Positions 25,852 to 35,610 of a stretch of DNA of 64,000 nucleotides are shown piece after piece. Made by a program: the position numbers and the translations under genes. Source of the DNA: Sphingobacterium corticibacterium (lineage in GTDB: Bacteria; Bacteroidota; Bacteroidia; Sphingobacteriales; Sphingobacteriaceae); the NCBI RefSeq assembly GCF_004208525.1, contig NZ_SGIT01000004.1, forward strand, positions 186,001 to 250,000. Direction: 5' to 3'. Every line of letters starts with the position of its first letter. Position 1 is the stretch's first letter. The notes beneath the pieces are model-generated. The model did not search any database and was not told where the DNA came from. It saw only the letters and a program-made list of their open reading frames with translations.

Positions 25852-27000
25852 ATGAAAAGAAACGTTTTCATGGCATTATTGGCTACGGCTTCATTGACGT
25901 ATGCTTGTCAACAGGGAGCCAATAAAGGCGAAGCAGGAGAAACAACAAGCGACAGTATCGAACAGACATCTTTTGATGCGGTTATCGACGGAACAGACGT
26001 TAAACTGTACGCGCTACAGAATGACAGGCTGCACGTAACCCTGACAAATTACGGGGCGAGGTTGGTTAGCTTACATGTAAAAGGTAAAGAAGGCAAAGAA
26101 ACGGATGTCATCCTAGGTTACGATACAGCAGATGAGTTTAAGCAAAACGCCAGCAATTATTACGGCGCCATTGTGGGGCGATACGGCAATCGTATCGGCA
26201 ACGCTACTTTTACGTTGAATGGCACTACCTATGAGCTGGAGAAAAACAACGGCGAAAACTCGTTACATGGTGGTACAAATGGTGTGTATAACAAAGTATG
26301 GACCGTAGAGCAAACTTCGGATACGGCCATTACCTTGGCGTATACGTCTCCCGATGGAGAGGCTGGATATCCAGGCACCGTAACCATGAAAGTAACGTAT
26401 TCCTTAACGGATGAAGGAGGGTTGGTTATCGATTACGAAGGGTCTACGGACAAAGAAACGGTACTGAACTTAACCAATCACGCTTATTTTAATCTCAATG
26501 GAGAAGGAGATTCGACGATATTGGATCATGAGTTGCAGATAGATGCTGACGCTATAACCGAAGTCGATGCGGCGTTGATTCCGACAGGTAAGAGCCTCAC
26601 GGTAGCCGGTACGGCGTTTGACTTTCGTAAACCGCAGACGATCGGATCACGTATCGATACAGATAACGAACAGTTAAAGGTAGGGAAAGGATATGATCAT
26701 AACTTTGAGTTGGTGAAAGGGGAAGGATTCCGTAAAGTAGCTACCGTTTATGCCCCTAAAACAGGGATAGAAATGCAGATATTAACCACCGAGCCAGGAT
26801 TGCAGTTTTATAGCGGTAATTTTATGACGGATAGCGATCCGAAAGGTAAGGGAGGGAAAGGTTATCCGTTCCGTTCTGCATTTTGTTTGGAAACGCAACA
26901 TTTTCCAGATGCACCTAATCAGCCATCTTTTTCGTCTACGGTCTTGAAGCCGGGCGAACAATACACATCAAAAACAGAATATCGGTTTTTTGTAAAATAA
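25852..27000 (+). CDS. galM: Aldose 1-epimerase (mutarotase), lipoprotein form
   Basis: A 382-residue enzyme interconverting alpha and beta anomers of free sugars. A lipobox signal peptide (ATASLTYACQQ) places it on a membrane outside the cytoplasm. The mutarotase motifs NYGARLVSL, YYGAIVGRYGNRIGNA, NGENSLHGGTNGVYNKVW, LTNHAYFNL (catalytic His), KGYDHNFEL and CLETQHFPDAPNQPSF (catalytic Glu in LETQ) are intact. It follows the symporter by 38 bp and probably supplies the transported anomer of arabinose. Confidence 0.93.
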   Translation: MKRNVFMALLATASLTYACQQGANKGEAGETTSDSIEQTSFDAVIDGTDVKLYALQNDRLHVTLTNYGARLVSLHVKGKEGKETDVILGYDTADEFKQNASNYYGAIVGRYGNRIGNATFTLNGTTYELEKNNGENSLHGGTNGVYNKVWTVEQTSDTAITLAYTSPDGEAGYPGTVTMKVTYSLTDEGGLVIDYEGSTDKETVLNLTNHAYFNLNGEGDSTILDHELQIDADAITEVDAALIPTGKSLTVAGTAFDFRKPQTIGSRIDTDNEQLKVGKGYDHNFELVKGEGFRKVATVYAPKTGIEMQILTTEPGLQFYSGNFMTDSDPKGKGGKGYPFRSAFCLETQHFPDAPNQPSFSSTVLKPGEQYTSKTEYRFFVK

Positions 27001-27003
27001 GAA

Positions 27004-27041
27004 AATAATAAGGGCGATGATTGATCATCGCCCTTATTATT
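27004..27041. terminator. Bidirectional terminator between galM and the sigma-factor gene
   Basis: AATAATAAGGGCGATGA pairs with TCATCGCCCTTATTATT around a four-base TTGA loop. A and T runs on both sides make it functional in either direction. It ends both the ara cluster and the ECF sigma transcript. Confidence 0.9.
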
Positions 27042-27640
27042 TAGAGAATTAACCACCATAATAAGAGCATACTTATTACCTTCAGTTGTATCCTGATATG
27101 ACGTAACGCTGCGGTCAGTTGATTTTCAACGGTACGTTTCGATATCCCCAATTTGTTTGCGATTTCATCGTTTGTCAAATTTTCTTTTCTACTCATAAAG
27201 TATATTTCCTGACATCGAGCAGGTAGTGATTGCAAGCTACTGTCAACGTATCTTTCGGCGTCTTGATAAATAAGGCGGTCTTCACCCTGGTTAGTCATGA
27301 CTTCCTCCGTTTCGGTAAGCTCGTCCGTATACACAATGTTGGATGCTTTCCTTTTTTTAAGTTCTTTGTATACATGATAGCGGGCCGCCGCCCGAAGATA
27401 GGCGGAGAACGACTGAATAGTCAATGTTTCCCGTTTTTGCCAAAGATTGAGGAAGATGTCATGCGTAATCTCTTCGCTTTTTTCTCGGTCTTTTAAATAT
27501 GAAAATGCGGTGCTGTATAGCGTCTCCCAATACCGGTCAAAAAGAAACGAAAAAGACTGGGAACAACTTTTCTGTTGTACCTTCTCCCAATACGCGTGGT
27601 CTTTGAGGCGAGATGAATCTATAAGCTTATTGTCTCCCAT
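27041..27640 (-). CDS. ECF RNA polymerase sigma factor (Bacteroidota PUL type)
   Basis: A 199-residue sigma-70 factor of the ECF group. Region 2 is FSFLFDRYWETLYSTAFSYL followed by EITHDIFLNLWQKRE; region 4 is LQSLPARCQEIYFMSRKENL and an HTH (TNDEIANKLGISKRTVENQL). A hydrophobic C-terminus (MLLLWWLIL) is common in FecR-partnered members. It should be held by the adjacent FecR and released when the STN-domain SusC binds substrate. It is divergent from fecR rather than in line with it. Confidence 0.92.
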   Translation of the reverse strand: MGDNKLIDSSRLKDHAYWEKVQQKSCSQSFSFLFDRYWETLYSTAFSYLKDREKSEEITHDIFLNLWQKRETLTIQSFSAYLRAAARYHVYKELKKRKASNIVYTDELTETEEVMTNQGEDRLIYQDAERYVDSSLQSLPARCQEIYFMSRKENLTNDEIANKLGISKRTVENQLTAALRHIRIQLKVISMLLLWWLIL

Positions 27641-27838
27641 CGATTAGCAAAACGTTTTTTGTCTTCGTTTATGTGCCTGTGGCTTCCTGTTAGCAATATC
27701 GAATATAGATTAAAAAAACTATAAAAAATAAAATATACCTCATTATTTAATACAGGACGGAGCAGGATGGGAAAAATTAAAAAATGTATGTGTGTGTTCC
27801 TTAAAAAAAGACTCTAGTATATAAAGGGACACAAAAAC

Positions 27839-28981
27839 ATGTTAACCAAAGAGGAGTACATCAAATTATACGAGAAATACATAGCCGGTCACTGTTCAGC
27901 GGAAGAGTTGAGCCAATTGCAAGATTACCAGGATAAATTTCAATTGGAAGAGACGATATGGGACGAGGAAGCTATGGGTGATAAAGCGGATGTCAAGGCT
28001 CGTCTTTATGCACGTTTGCACAGAGAAATGCAAACGGATAATGACAATCAAGCCACCTATTGGAAGTCTATGCGAAAATGGTGGGGCTACGCTGCGGCGG
28101 CTATCTTACTTGTCATCGGAGGATTATATTGGCTCGTTGCGGATAAGGATACTTCATTTGTTGACAAAACAGAAACAATTGTGATAGCACCGGGAGGTGA
28201 TAACGCGATACTTGTATTGGATGATGGAACAGAAGTCTCGCTGAACGAACTTCATTTAGGTAATGTCACCATTAATGGAAAAGTATGGGCAAATAAGGCG
28301 GGAGAAGGTGAATTACGTTATGGAGAAATGGCGGAAGGTGAGATCAGATATCATACGATCCGCACACCACGCGGCGGACAATACCAAGTGATATTAGCTG
28401 ATGGAACAAAAGTATGGTTGAATGCGTCGTCATCTATACGTTTTCCGACCGCATTTATCGGAACTGAGCGGCTTGTTGAAATAGAGGGTGAAGTTTTTTT
28501 TGACGTACAAAAGGATACAGAAAAGCCCTTTGTCGTGAAATCGGATAACCAAGAGATAACCGTTTTGGGTACGCAGTTTAACGTCATGGCTTACCCGGAT
28601 GAAGAGGGTGTAAAAACCTCCCTTATCGAAGGGAAGGTAGCGGTAGATATCGCCGGATCTAGCTATACGCTTAGACCGGGTGAACGGAGTGTGTATGATA
28701 AGACGAAGAGACAGGTAACAAAGGAAACTTTTGACCCGGAAGAGATTCTAGCTTGGCAAGAAGGCTATTTTATGTTCAACGAGGAAAGCATCGAACACGT
28801 CATGCGGAAAATTGCTAGATGGTATGATGTGGAAGTGGAATATAAAGGAAATATGAAAGGCAAGCTTTTTTCAGGAACGGTCTCCCGGTTTGGGCAAGTG
28901 GATGAGGTTTTGGATATGCTTGAACTGACTGGAACCGTAACATTTAAAATAGAAGGAAGGAGGATTTTGGTTATGGGCTAG
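27839..28981 (+). CDS. FecR-family anti-sigma factor
   Basis: A 380-residue inner-membrane protein that binds the ECF sigma in the cytoplasm and relays the signal from the SusC STN domain. The N-terminal cytoplasmic region runs to about residue 82, with one transmembrane helix at about 83-100 (YAAAAILLVIGGLYWLV). The periplasmic FecR domain includes TIRTPRGGQYQVILADGTKV, WLNASSSIRFP and EVFFDVQKDTEKPF. The DUF4974 C-terminus is ESIEHVMRKIARWYDVEV. The 198-bp divergent gap to the sigma gene should hold both promoters. Confidence 0.94.
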   Translation: MLTKEEYIKLYEKYIAGHCSAEELSQLQDYQDKFQLEETIWDEEAMGDKADVKARLYARLHREMQTDNDNQATYWKSMRKWWGYAAAAILLVIGGLYWLVADKDTSFVDKTETIVIAPGGDNAILVLDDGTEVSLNELHLGNVTINGKVWANKAGEGELRYGEMAEGEIRYHTIRTPRGGQYQVILADGTKVWLNASSSIRFPTAFIGTERLVEIEGEVFFDVQKDTEKPFVVKSDNQEITVLGTQFNVMAYPDEEGVKTSLIEGKVAVDIAGSSYTLRPGERSVYDKTKRQVTKETFDPEEILAWQEGYFMFNEESIEHVMRKIARWYDVEVEYKGNMKGKLFSGTVSRFGQVDEVLDMLELTGTVTFKIEGRRILVMG

Positions 28982-29106
28982 ACATGTACACAAGATAAAA
29001 AACAAAAAGCAAATACCGAGAGCGATGCCGCGCCCCCGGTGGTTCAGCTAATGCAATTAAAAAAATAAACCGAGTTCTTAATCACATTTAAAAACTAAAC
29101 ACCCAA

Positions 29107-32100
29107 ATGTACAAAAATTATGAGGTGCCTCCAAGTCTATATGTCCGTAGGCGAGGTGCAAAAATCTGGAAAATAATGAAACTGATAGCATTCTTTATGG
29201 TGCTCGGAACGATGTGTTTACATGCGTCAGGTTACGCACAACGGGTTACGCTCGACCTAAAAAATTCTTCTTTGGAGCAAGCCTTAAAAACTATCGGGAA
29301 GCAGAGCGGATATCACGTTCTCTATAACCCATTGACGATTGACAAGTCGAAGCGTGTATCGTTAAATCTAAAAAATGCATCATTGGATGATGCTTTGAAA
29401 CGTGTATTTGCAGATCAACCACTGGTATATACCGTCAGTAAGAAAACAATTGTAGTGAAGGAGAAACCACGCGTTAAACCTGTTCCCGTTAAAATTATAG
29501 CGGAAGAAAGTAAACAACAGCAACCGGTTATTGGCGTGGTATCAGATTCCATCGGCCCCATACAGGGAGTGTCTGTTGTGGTGAAGGGTGGCTCTGCAAA
29601 TGGTACGACAACAAATCAGCAGGGGTATTTTACCGTTCAAGTACCCGATAATAACGTCACGTTGATTTTTACGATGGTGGGTTATGAAACGCAGGAGATT
29701 CCGTTGAATGGGCGAACGGAATTACAGGTTAAACTGCGTTCCGTCAACGCTGATTTGGAGGAAGTCGTTGTCGTAGGTTACGGAACCCAACGGAGATCGG
29801 ATGTTACAGGGGCGATTAGTTCCGTGGAATCGACGACTATTGCCCGAGCTGCAACAGCCGACGCAACAGGAGCATTGCAAGGACAAACACCAGGTGCAGT
29901 CGTTGTCAAAAATGTGGGCAAACCCGGTTCGGGTTATAATATTAATATCCGTGGTATAAGTTCTTTCGGAGGTTCTAACTCTCCTTTGTTCGTAATCGAT
30001 GGAATACCGACCACGTCCGGACTGAATGATATTAATCCGGCAGATATCGAAAAAATAGACGTTTTGAAAGATGCTTCTGCAACGGCGATTTATGGCTCCC
30101 GTGGAGCCAAAGGGGTAGTGATTGTGACCACTAAAAGGGGAAAACAAGGGCAAACGACGATTGCATACGATGGCTATGCCGGAGCGAGAAAACCTACAAA
30201 TTTGCCGGATATGATGAACGGAGAACAATATGTAAAATATCGTACCGATCAGTTTTTGGCAACAGGACGGGATACTTCCCGTAGTAACAATGCTTTCTTT
30301 ACACCAGCGCAATGGGCAAATATCGACGCAGGTCGTTTTACCGATTGGCCGGGAATGTTTCTTAAAGATGGCAGGCAGATGAACCATAATGTTTCCGCTA
30401 GTGGCGGAGATGAACAAACCCGCTTTTCGTTAGGACTTGGATTTTTACAAGAGGGCGGTAACGTTAGTCCAGAGGATTTTAAACGGTATTCCTTTCGTGG
30501 AAATATAGACAAGAATATCGGAGAGAAATGGATGGCTGGAATGAGTTTTTATGCGGCGCAAAATTTACAAAATCTAGGAAGTTCCGAAACGTTGCGTTCA
30601 GCCTATCGACTACCGCCCACGGTATCACCTTATGATAGCGATGGCAACTCTGTTTTTCGTGTTCTTGGAGGCGACGGTGTGACCAACCCTTTATTTGATG
30701 CTGACAATGATATACGGGATAGCCGAGGCATCAGGGCATTCGGGCAGATATACTTACAGGTAAAGCCGTTACCCTACTTAACGCTGAAAACAACTTTTTC
30801 ACCCAGTCTTAATACCGATAGGTTTGCTTGGTATTTTGGTTCGGAATCAAAAGAAGGGGCAGGAAATGGCGGTTATAATTCATCAAGAAATAATAGCACA
30901 AGTGAACAGGTTAACTGGCTTTGGGATAACCAGGCAATTTATGAGCGAACGTTGGAAGGAGGTCATAAATTAACGGCAACGGTTATACAAAGTATGCAAA
31001 AAGACCGGACCGAATCTAGCGGAATAGATGTTTATAACTTACCTTATAATTCGCTGTGGTATAATTTTGGGTCTGCAACAAATACAGACTTTAACGGCAC
31101 TTTTCGCGGTCCAACGGTTCGCTCAGATTTTGTGCAGTACACCTTGGCTTCTGTCCGTGGACGGGTGAATTATAGTTTCAATGATATGTACCTATTAACG
31201 TTATCGGGTACATGGGACGGTTCTTCTAGACTGGCGGAAGGGAATAAATGGGGTTTTTTCCCCTCCGCATCGGCCGCATGGCGTATTTCGCAAACAGAAT
31301 TTATACAACAAATAGGTGCGATTAATGATCTGAAACTTCGATTAAGCTACGGAGCGTCCGGAAACGACAGAGTAGACCCCTATATTACGCAGGCAACTTT
31401 GGGAGCATCGACTTATTTTTTTGGAAATGCACTGGTTCAGGGATATTCTCCTAATAGGCTTGCAAATAAATTGCTGACTTGGGAAACGACCAAGGAAATT
31501 AACCTAGGTTTAGATTTCGGATTTTTAGGGAATCGGATATACGGAACGATTGATCTTTACGATCGCAAAATTCACGATATATTACTGAATCGCAATCTAC
31601 CAGCACCATCAGGCTGGGAATCGGTAAGTGCAAATATGGGAAAACTCAGAAATCGTGGTCTAGAAGTGGGATTGACTACGGTGAACGTACAGACAGATAA
31701 ATTTTCTTGGAAGACGGATTTTGTATTCGATGCGAATAAGAATGAAATCCTCGAAACCGCCAATGGGAAAGCTGATGATATTGGAAACGCTTTTTTTATT
31801 GGGCATCCGGTACAAGTAAATTATAATTATGTGTTTGATGGAGTTTGGCAAGAATCGGAACGTGATATCGCGGCGGGATATAACCAGCTACCCGGGCAAG
31901 TGCGTGTAAAAGACCTTGATAATAATGGGGTCATCAATGCGGAGGACCGGCAAATTATTGGCAAGCGTGTGCCCACTTGGACAGGTTCTTTTGCGACAAC
32001 ATTTCGATATGGTAATATCGATCTTTATGCAATGGCCTATACTCGTCGGGGAGAACAATTTAATTCATCGTTCAACAGTAGTTTTATGAATTACAATCAG

Positions 32101-32430
32101 ATTTATAATCAGGTGAATGTTGATTATTGGACGCCAGATAATCCGTCGCAGACGCATTTTCAACCCGGCACACCCGGTACATTTGTAAACGTCGCTTATT
32201 TTCGGAAAGCAGATTTTGTGCGTATCAGTAATATAACATTGGGTTATACGGTTCCTACCAGTTTAATTAGTAAATATAAGATTAATAGTTTGCGGTTTTA
32301 TGCGACCGCGACTAATCCGTTTTTGTTTACCGACTATGAAGGATATGATCCCGAATGGGCTGCCCAAAATACCTATGGGACGGCTATAAGCACGAGTAGT
32401 TATCTTTTTGGGGTAAATGTTTCATTTTAA
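29107..32430 (+). CDS. SusC/RagA-type TonB-dependent transporter with STN signalling domain
   Basis: A 1107-residue outer-membrane transporter. A long basic N-terminus precedes the signal sequence (LIAFFMVLGTMCLHASGYAQ). An STN domain follows (LDLKNSSLEQALKTIGKQSG, VSLNLKNASLDDALKRVF), then the carboxypeptidase-like domain, EEVVVVGYGTQRRSD, a plug with IRGISSFGGSNSPLFVIDG and IDVLKDASATAIYGSRGAKG, and a barrel ending VNVSF. The STN domain lets it signal through the upstream FecR and ECF sigma. The SusD partner starts 13 bp downstream. Confidence 0.96.
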   Translation: MYKNYEVPPSLYVRRRGAKIWKIMKLIAFFMVLGTMCLHASGYAQRVTLDLKNSSLEQALKTIGKQSGYHVLYNPLTIDKSKRVSLNLKNASLDDALKRVFADQPLVYTVSKKTIVVKEKPRVKPVPVKIIAEESKQQQPVIGVVSDSIGPIQGVSVVVKGGSANGTTTNQQGYFTVQVPDNNVTLIFTMVGYETQEIPLNGRTELQVKLRSVNADLEEVVVVGYGTQRRSDVTGAISSVESTTIARAATADATGALQGQTPGAVVVKNVGKPGSGYNINIRGISSFGGSNSPLFVIDGIPTTSGLNDINPADIEKIDVLKDASATAIYGSRGAKGVVIVTTKRGKQGQTTIAYDGYAGARKPTNLPDMMNGEQYVKYRTDQFLATGRDTSRSNNAFFTPAQWANIDAGRFTDWPGMFLKDGRQMNHNVSASGGDEQTRFSLGLGFLQEGGNVSPEDFKRYSFRGNIDKNIGEKWMAGMSFYAAQNLQNLGSSETLRSAYRLPPTVSPYDSDGNSVFRVLGGDGVTNPLFDADNDIRDSRGIRAFGQIYLQVKPLPYLTLKTTFSPSLNTDRFAWYFGSESKEGAGNGGYNSSRNNSTSEQVNWLWDNQAIYERTLEGGHKLTATVIQSMQKDRTESSGIDVYNLPYNSLWYNFGSATNTDFNGTFRGPTVRSDFVQYTLASVRGRVNYSFNDMYLLTLSGTWDGSSRLAEGNKWGFFPSASAAWRISQTEFIQQIGAINDLKLRLSYGASGNDRVDPYITQATLGASTYFFGNALVQGYSPNRLANKLLTWETTKEINLGLDFGFLGNRIYGTIDLYDRKIHDILLNRNLPAPSGWESVSANMGKLRNRGLEVGLTTVNVQTDKFSWKTDFVFDANKNEILETANGKADDIGNAFFIGHPVQVNYNYVFDGVWQESERDIAAGYNQLPGQVRVKDLDNNGVINAEDRQIIGKRVPTWTGSFATTFRYGNIDLYAMAYTRRGEQFNSSFNSSFMNYNQIYNQVNVDYWTPDNPSQTHFQPGTPGTFVNVAYFRKADFVRISNITLGYTVPTSLISKYKINSLRFYATATNPFLFTDYEGYDPEWAAQNTYGTAISTSSYLFGVNVSF

Positions 32431-32443
32431 TTTTAAAACGACG

Positions 32444-34126
32444 ATGAAAAAGAATCTTTTCATATTCATTTTTATATTGTCTGCTGCCTTTTCTTCTTGT
32501 GCGAAATTCTTGGAAGAAAAGAATATAAGCGGAATAACGGCAGAGAACTACTACGTGGACGTTGCCGGTTATGAATCCTTGGTTAACTCTTGTTATGCTT
32601 CCTTGCGAGATATCTATGGAATCAACCCCAGTTTGTTTGAGTGGGGAACAGATATTGGTACACGTGGAGAAATTGAACTGGTAAGTGGTTCGGCGAACGA
32701 TGTGCCAGCAGAACAGCTCAATGAATACCGTACGTTGACACCCGATAATGGTCCTATTAATACTTTTTTCTCCGCTGCTTTCAGTGGAATTCAGAGCTGT
32801 AATACGGCGATTCACAGAGCAGATGCAATTCCCGATTTAGGAGAGGAGCTGAAAGCGAGAAGAACAGCTGAAGTTCGTTTTTTGAGAGCTTATTATTACT
32901 ATCTGTTGGTGGAGAATTTTGGTGCGGTGCCTATTGTCGAAGAAGAATTTACAGAGCCTGTAACCCATTTTGAACCCGTATCTGAACAAACGGTATACGA
33001 GTTTTTAGCGAATGAGCTATCGGCCATTATACCATCATTGGAAGCTGATCCGACCAAAGTGGAAGCTGGAAGAGTTACACAAGGAGCAGCAAAGCAGTTG
33101 CATGCCTTACTTTATTTAACAAAAGGATATAAATCGTTCGGTAGCGACGCAGATTTTGTTCGGGCAGCACAGATAGGAGAGGAGCTCATTAATGGTTCTG
33201 CTTATAGTTTACAGCCTTCTTTTGCGGAAGTCTTTGAACCAGGGAATGAAAAAAATCGGGAAATTATTTTTTCGGTGCAGTATGGACCGCAACCGGGCTA
33301 TAATGGCAACGCGCAGAATATTATGTTTGGATGGCGTTATTGGCGAGAACAGGGATTTGATGAAGTTAGTGCCGTGACAGATTATAATAGGAGGAGGTCA
33401 GATTTCATGCCTACGCAATTTTTGTACACCTTGTTCAACACAGCGAAGGACGCCCGGTATGAAGCGACGTTTCTTAGTGAACTTTATGCAACAAAAGATG
33501 AAGGAAACATAAGAAAAGGGGATTTAAGATATTATTTTCCTTTTCCTGACCAACCATTCACGTCAACAGATGAAGCAAATTTGAAGGCTAATAATCCTCG
33601 TGTGGAGGTAATCCGTTTTGAGCGGTGGAAGCAGGCATTCAGCAATGTGGGAGGTGCAGAAAAGTTCCCGATGATCAATAAGTTTTATGCACCAGATGCA
33701 GGTCTTCCCTATAACAATGAATTTACTTATGCCAGTACAAAAGATGTATTCTTATTTCGACTGGGAGAAACATACTTAATTACCGCAGAAGCTTACTATA
33801 ATGCTGGGGAAACGGGCAAAGCTGTAGAAAAACTGAATGTTCTTAGAGAGAGAGCGGCGAAAGCAGGACAAAGTCTTGCTATCACTGCTGCAGATGTTGA
33901 TTTGGATTTTATATTAGATGAACGGGCAAGAGAGATGGCAGGAGAGTATAAAAGATGGCTGGATTTAAAACGTACCCGAAAGTTAGAGAGGGCTTTTGAA
34001 CACAACATATTGACAAAAATGGCGAATCCTTCAGGAATAGTGGATAACAAATATTATTTGAGACCAATTCCGCAATCAGTAATCGATAGGGATACGGGAG
34101 AATATCCACAGAATGACGGGTATTAA
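32444..34126 (+). CDS. SusD/RagB-family glycan-binding lipoprotein
   Basis: A 560-residue surface lipoprotein pairing with the STN-type SusC. The ATG at 32444 gives a proper signal peptide and lipobox (LSAAFSSC); an earlier in-frame ATG at 32417 overlaps susC and is unlikely. SusD hallmarks are FLEEKNISGITAENYY, EVRFLRAYYYYLLVENFGAVPI, an AKQLHALLYLTKGY helix, FLFRLGETYLITAEAYYNAG, LDFILDERAREMAGEYKRWL and the C-terminal RPIPQSVIDR. Aromatic residues likely line the glycan-binding face, but the specific ones cannot be assigned. Confidence 0.95.
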   Translation: MKKNLFIFIFILSAAFSSCAKFLEEKNISGITAENYYVDVAGYESLVNSCYASLRDIYGINPSLFEWGTDIGTRGEIELVSGSANDVPAEQLNEYRTLTPDNGPINTFFSAAFSGIQSCNTAIHRADAIPDLGEELKARRTAEVRFLRAYYYYLLVENFGAVPIVEEEFTEPVTHFEPVSEQTVYEFLANELSAIIPSLEADPTKVEAGRVTQGAAKQLHALLYLTKGYKSFGSDADFVRAAQIGEELINGSAYSLQPSFAEVFEPGNEKNREIIFSVQYGPQPGYNGNAQNIMFGWRYWREQGFDEVSAVTDYNRRRSDFMPTQFLYTLFNTAKDARYEATFLSELYATKDEGNIRKGDLRYYFPFPDQPFTSTDEANLKANNPRVEVIRFERWKQAFSNVGGAEKFPMINKFYAPDAGLPYNNEFTYASTKDVFLFRLGETYLITAEAYYNAGETGKAVEKLNVLRERAAKAGQSLAITAADVDLDFILDERAREMAGEYKRWLDLKRTRKLERAFEHNILTKMANPSGIVDNKYYLRPIPQSVIDRDTGEYPQNDGY

Positions 34127-34149
34127 ATATTGTCTGTGAGGTCACAGGT

Positions 34150-34173
34150 TACCACGGGTTGCGACCCGTGGTA
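34150..34173 (+). terminator. Perfect hairpin between susD and the GH43 gene
   Basis: TACCACGGGT pairs with ACCCGTGGTA around a TGCG loop. The ten-bp stem is followed by TTATTA rather than a T-run, so termination would be weak. It may instead stabilise or process the mRNA and so separate abundant susCD transcript from the enzyme genes. Confidence 0.6.
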
Positions 34174-34197
34174 TTATTACATACATTTATAGATTAC

Positions 34198-35601
34198 ATG
34201 AAAATACTAACGATAATCTTCTTGTTTGCCTGTATAGCCGTTTGTAGCTACGGGCAAACTCGTTTTGAGCAACCCGCTTACGAAGCGATTTATTCGGGCG
34301 TGCCTTGGTTTGAACAACATGGGAATACCGTGAGTGCACATGGCGCAGGTGTCATCAAAGATAATGGTCGATATTATTTGTTCGGCGAGTTTAAGACTGA
34401 TTCGGCGAATGTGTTTAACGGTTTCGCCTGCTATTCCTCGGCGGATCTCTATAACTGGACGTTTGAGCGCATGGCACTTCCGTTGCAGGAAGAAGGGAAA
34501 TTAGGCAAGAACCGTGTTGGGGAACGACCCAAGGTAATGAAATCGCCGGCTACGGGCGAGTATGTTATGTTTATGCACGTCGATTCCTTGAACTACAAAG
34601 ATCAATACGTCGGGTACGCAACAGCACAACATATCACCGGGCCTTATACGTTCCAAGGTCCCATCCTGTACGAAGGAAAGCCGATCCGGAGATGGGATAT
34701 GGGCGTGTTTCAGGATGAAGATGGAACGGGTTATCTATTGGTTCACCATGGCGATATTTATCAATTGACCGCGGATTACCGTGGGATTGACAAGCAAGTC
34801 GCTAGCCGTGTTCCGGGTATGGGTGAATCCCCCGCGATGTTAAAGAAAAATGGGGTGTACTTCTTGCTGAGTTCAAACCTAACCAGTTGGGAGCGTAACG
34901 ATAATCAGTATCATACCGCACGGAACATCGCTGGCCCTTGGACAGAACAAGGTTTGTTTGCGCCGGAAGGTAGCCTGACCTGGAATTCCCAGTGTTCGTT
35001 TGTATTACCGATTATCGGTACACAGGATACTACTTTTATGTATATGGGCGATCGTTGGTCATTTCCGAAGCAGAATTCGGCGGCTACTTATGTATGGCAA
35101 CCCTTGGAGATAAATGGCGAGCACTTATCTATTCCGGCTTATCGAGACGCTTGGACCATCGATTTGTTTACAGGGCAGCATAAGTCCGTGCAAACCCAAG
35201 GAACGGAGATCGAACTGAAAGATATGGATGCGGTGAGTTTCCAAGGCAATTGGAAAGCAGACAGCATGGCGGTTTATCGGTCAGATAATAAAGACGATCA
35301 TTTTTCGTACACGTTTACCGGAACGGGTCTAAAATTATACGGTCTGGCGCGGCCGGACGGTGGGTATGCAAAAGTTTGCATACGGGATCCAAAAGGTAAC
35401 ACGGTCGTAGAATCTATTGTCGATATGTATTGTTTATATCCTGCCGAAACGCTCAAATTTGTGAGCCCGGCATTACCGAAAGATACGTATACTATAATCG
35501 TTACCGTAATGGGCGAACGTGGAAACTGGGCGGATAAAAGAAGAAACAACTACGGTAGTACAGGCTATAGTGTTGCTTTGAACAAAATAGTAGTCGAATA
35601 A
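34198..35601 (+). CDS. Glycoside hydrolase family 43 (exo-beta-1,3-galactanase-like subfamily)
   Basis: A 467-residue secreted enzyme. Signal peptide MKILTIIFLFACIAVCSYGQ from the ATG at 34198; an earlier in-frame start at 34159 is unlikely. The five-bladed propeller shows SAHGAGVIKDNGRYYLFGEF, the SAHGxG plus YYLFGE pattern of GH43 subfamilies 24/34, then ERPKVMKSPATGEYVMFMHV, DMGVFQDEDGTGYLLV and ESPAMLKKNGVYFLLSS. The last 130 residues look like a beta-sandwich binding module. Subfamily 24 members cleave beta-1,3-galactan of arabinogalactan; exact specificity is uncertain. Confidence 0.82.
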   Translation: MKILTIIFLFACIAVCSYGQTRFEQPAYEAIYSGVPWFEQHGNTVSAHGAGVIKDNGRYYLFGEFKTDSANVFNGFACYSSADLYNWTFERMALPLQEEGKLGKNRVGERPKVMKSPATGEYVMFMHVDSLNYKDQYVGYATAQHITGPYTFQGPILYEGKPIRRWDMGVFQDEDGTGYLLVHHGDIYQLTADYRGIDKQVASRVPGMGESPAMLKKNGVYFLLSSNLTSWERNDNQYHTARNIAGPWTEQGLFAPEGSLTWNSQCSFVLPIIGTQDTTFMYMGDRWSFPKQNSAATYVWQPLEINGEHLSIPAYRDAWTIDLFTGQHKSVQTQGTEIELKDMDAVSFQGNWKADSMAVYRSDNKDDHFSYTFTGTGLKLYGLARPDGGYAKVCIRDPKGNTVVESIVDMYCLYPAETLKFVSPALPKDTYTIIVTVMGERGNWADKRRNNYGSTGYSVALNKIVVE

Positions 35602-35610
35602 TAAATTTAA

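Noticed and set aside
28982-29106. Possible regulatory RNA between fecR and susC
   Set aside because: Only 125 bp, with a short GC-rich patch (GCGCCCCCGG) but no convincing stem; a simple intergenic spacer is enough.
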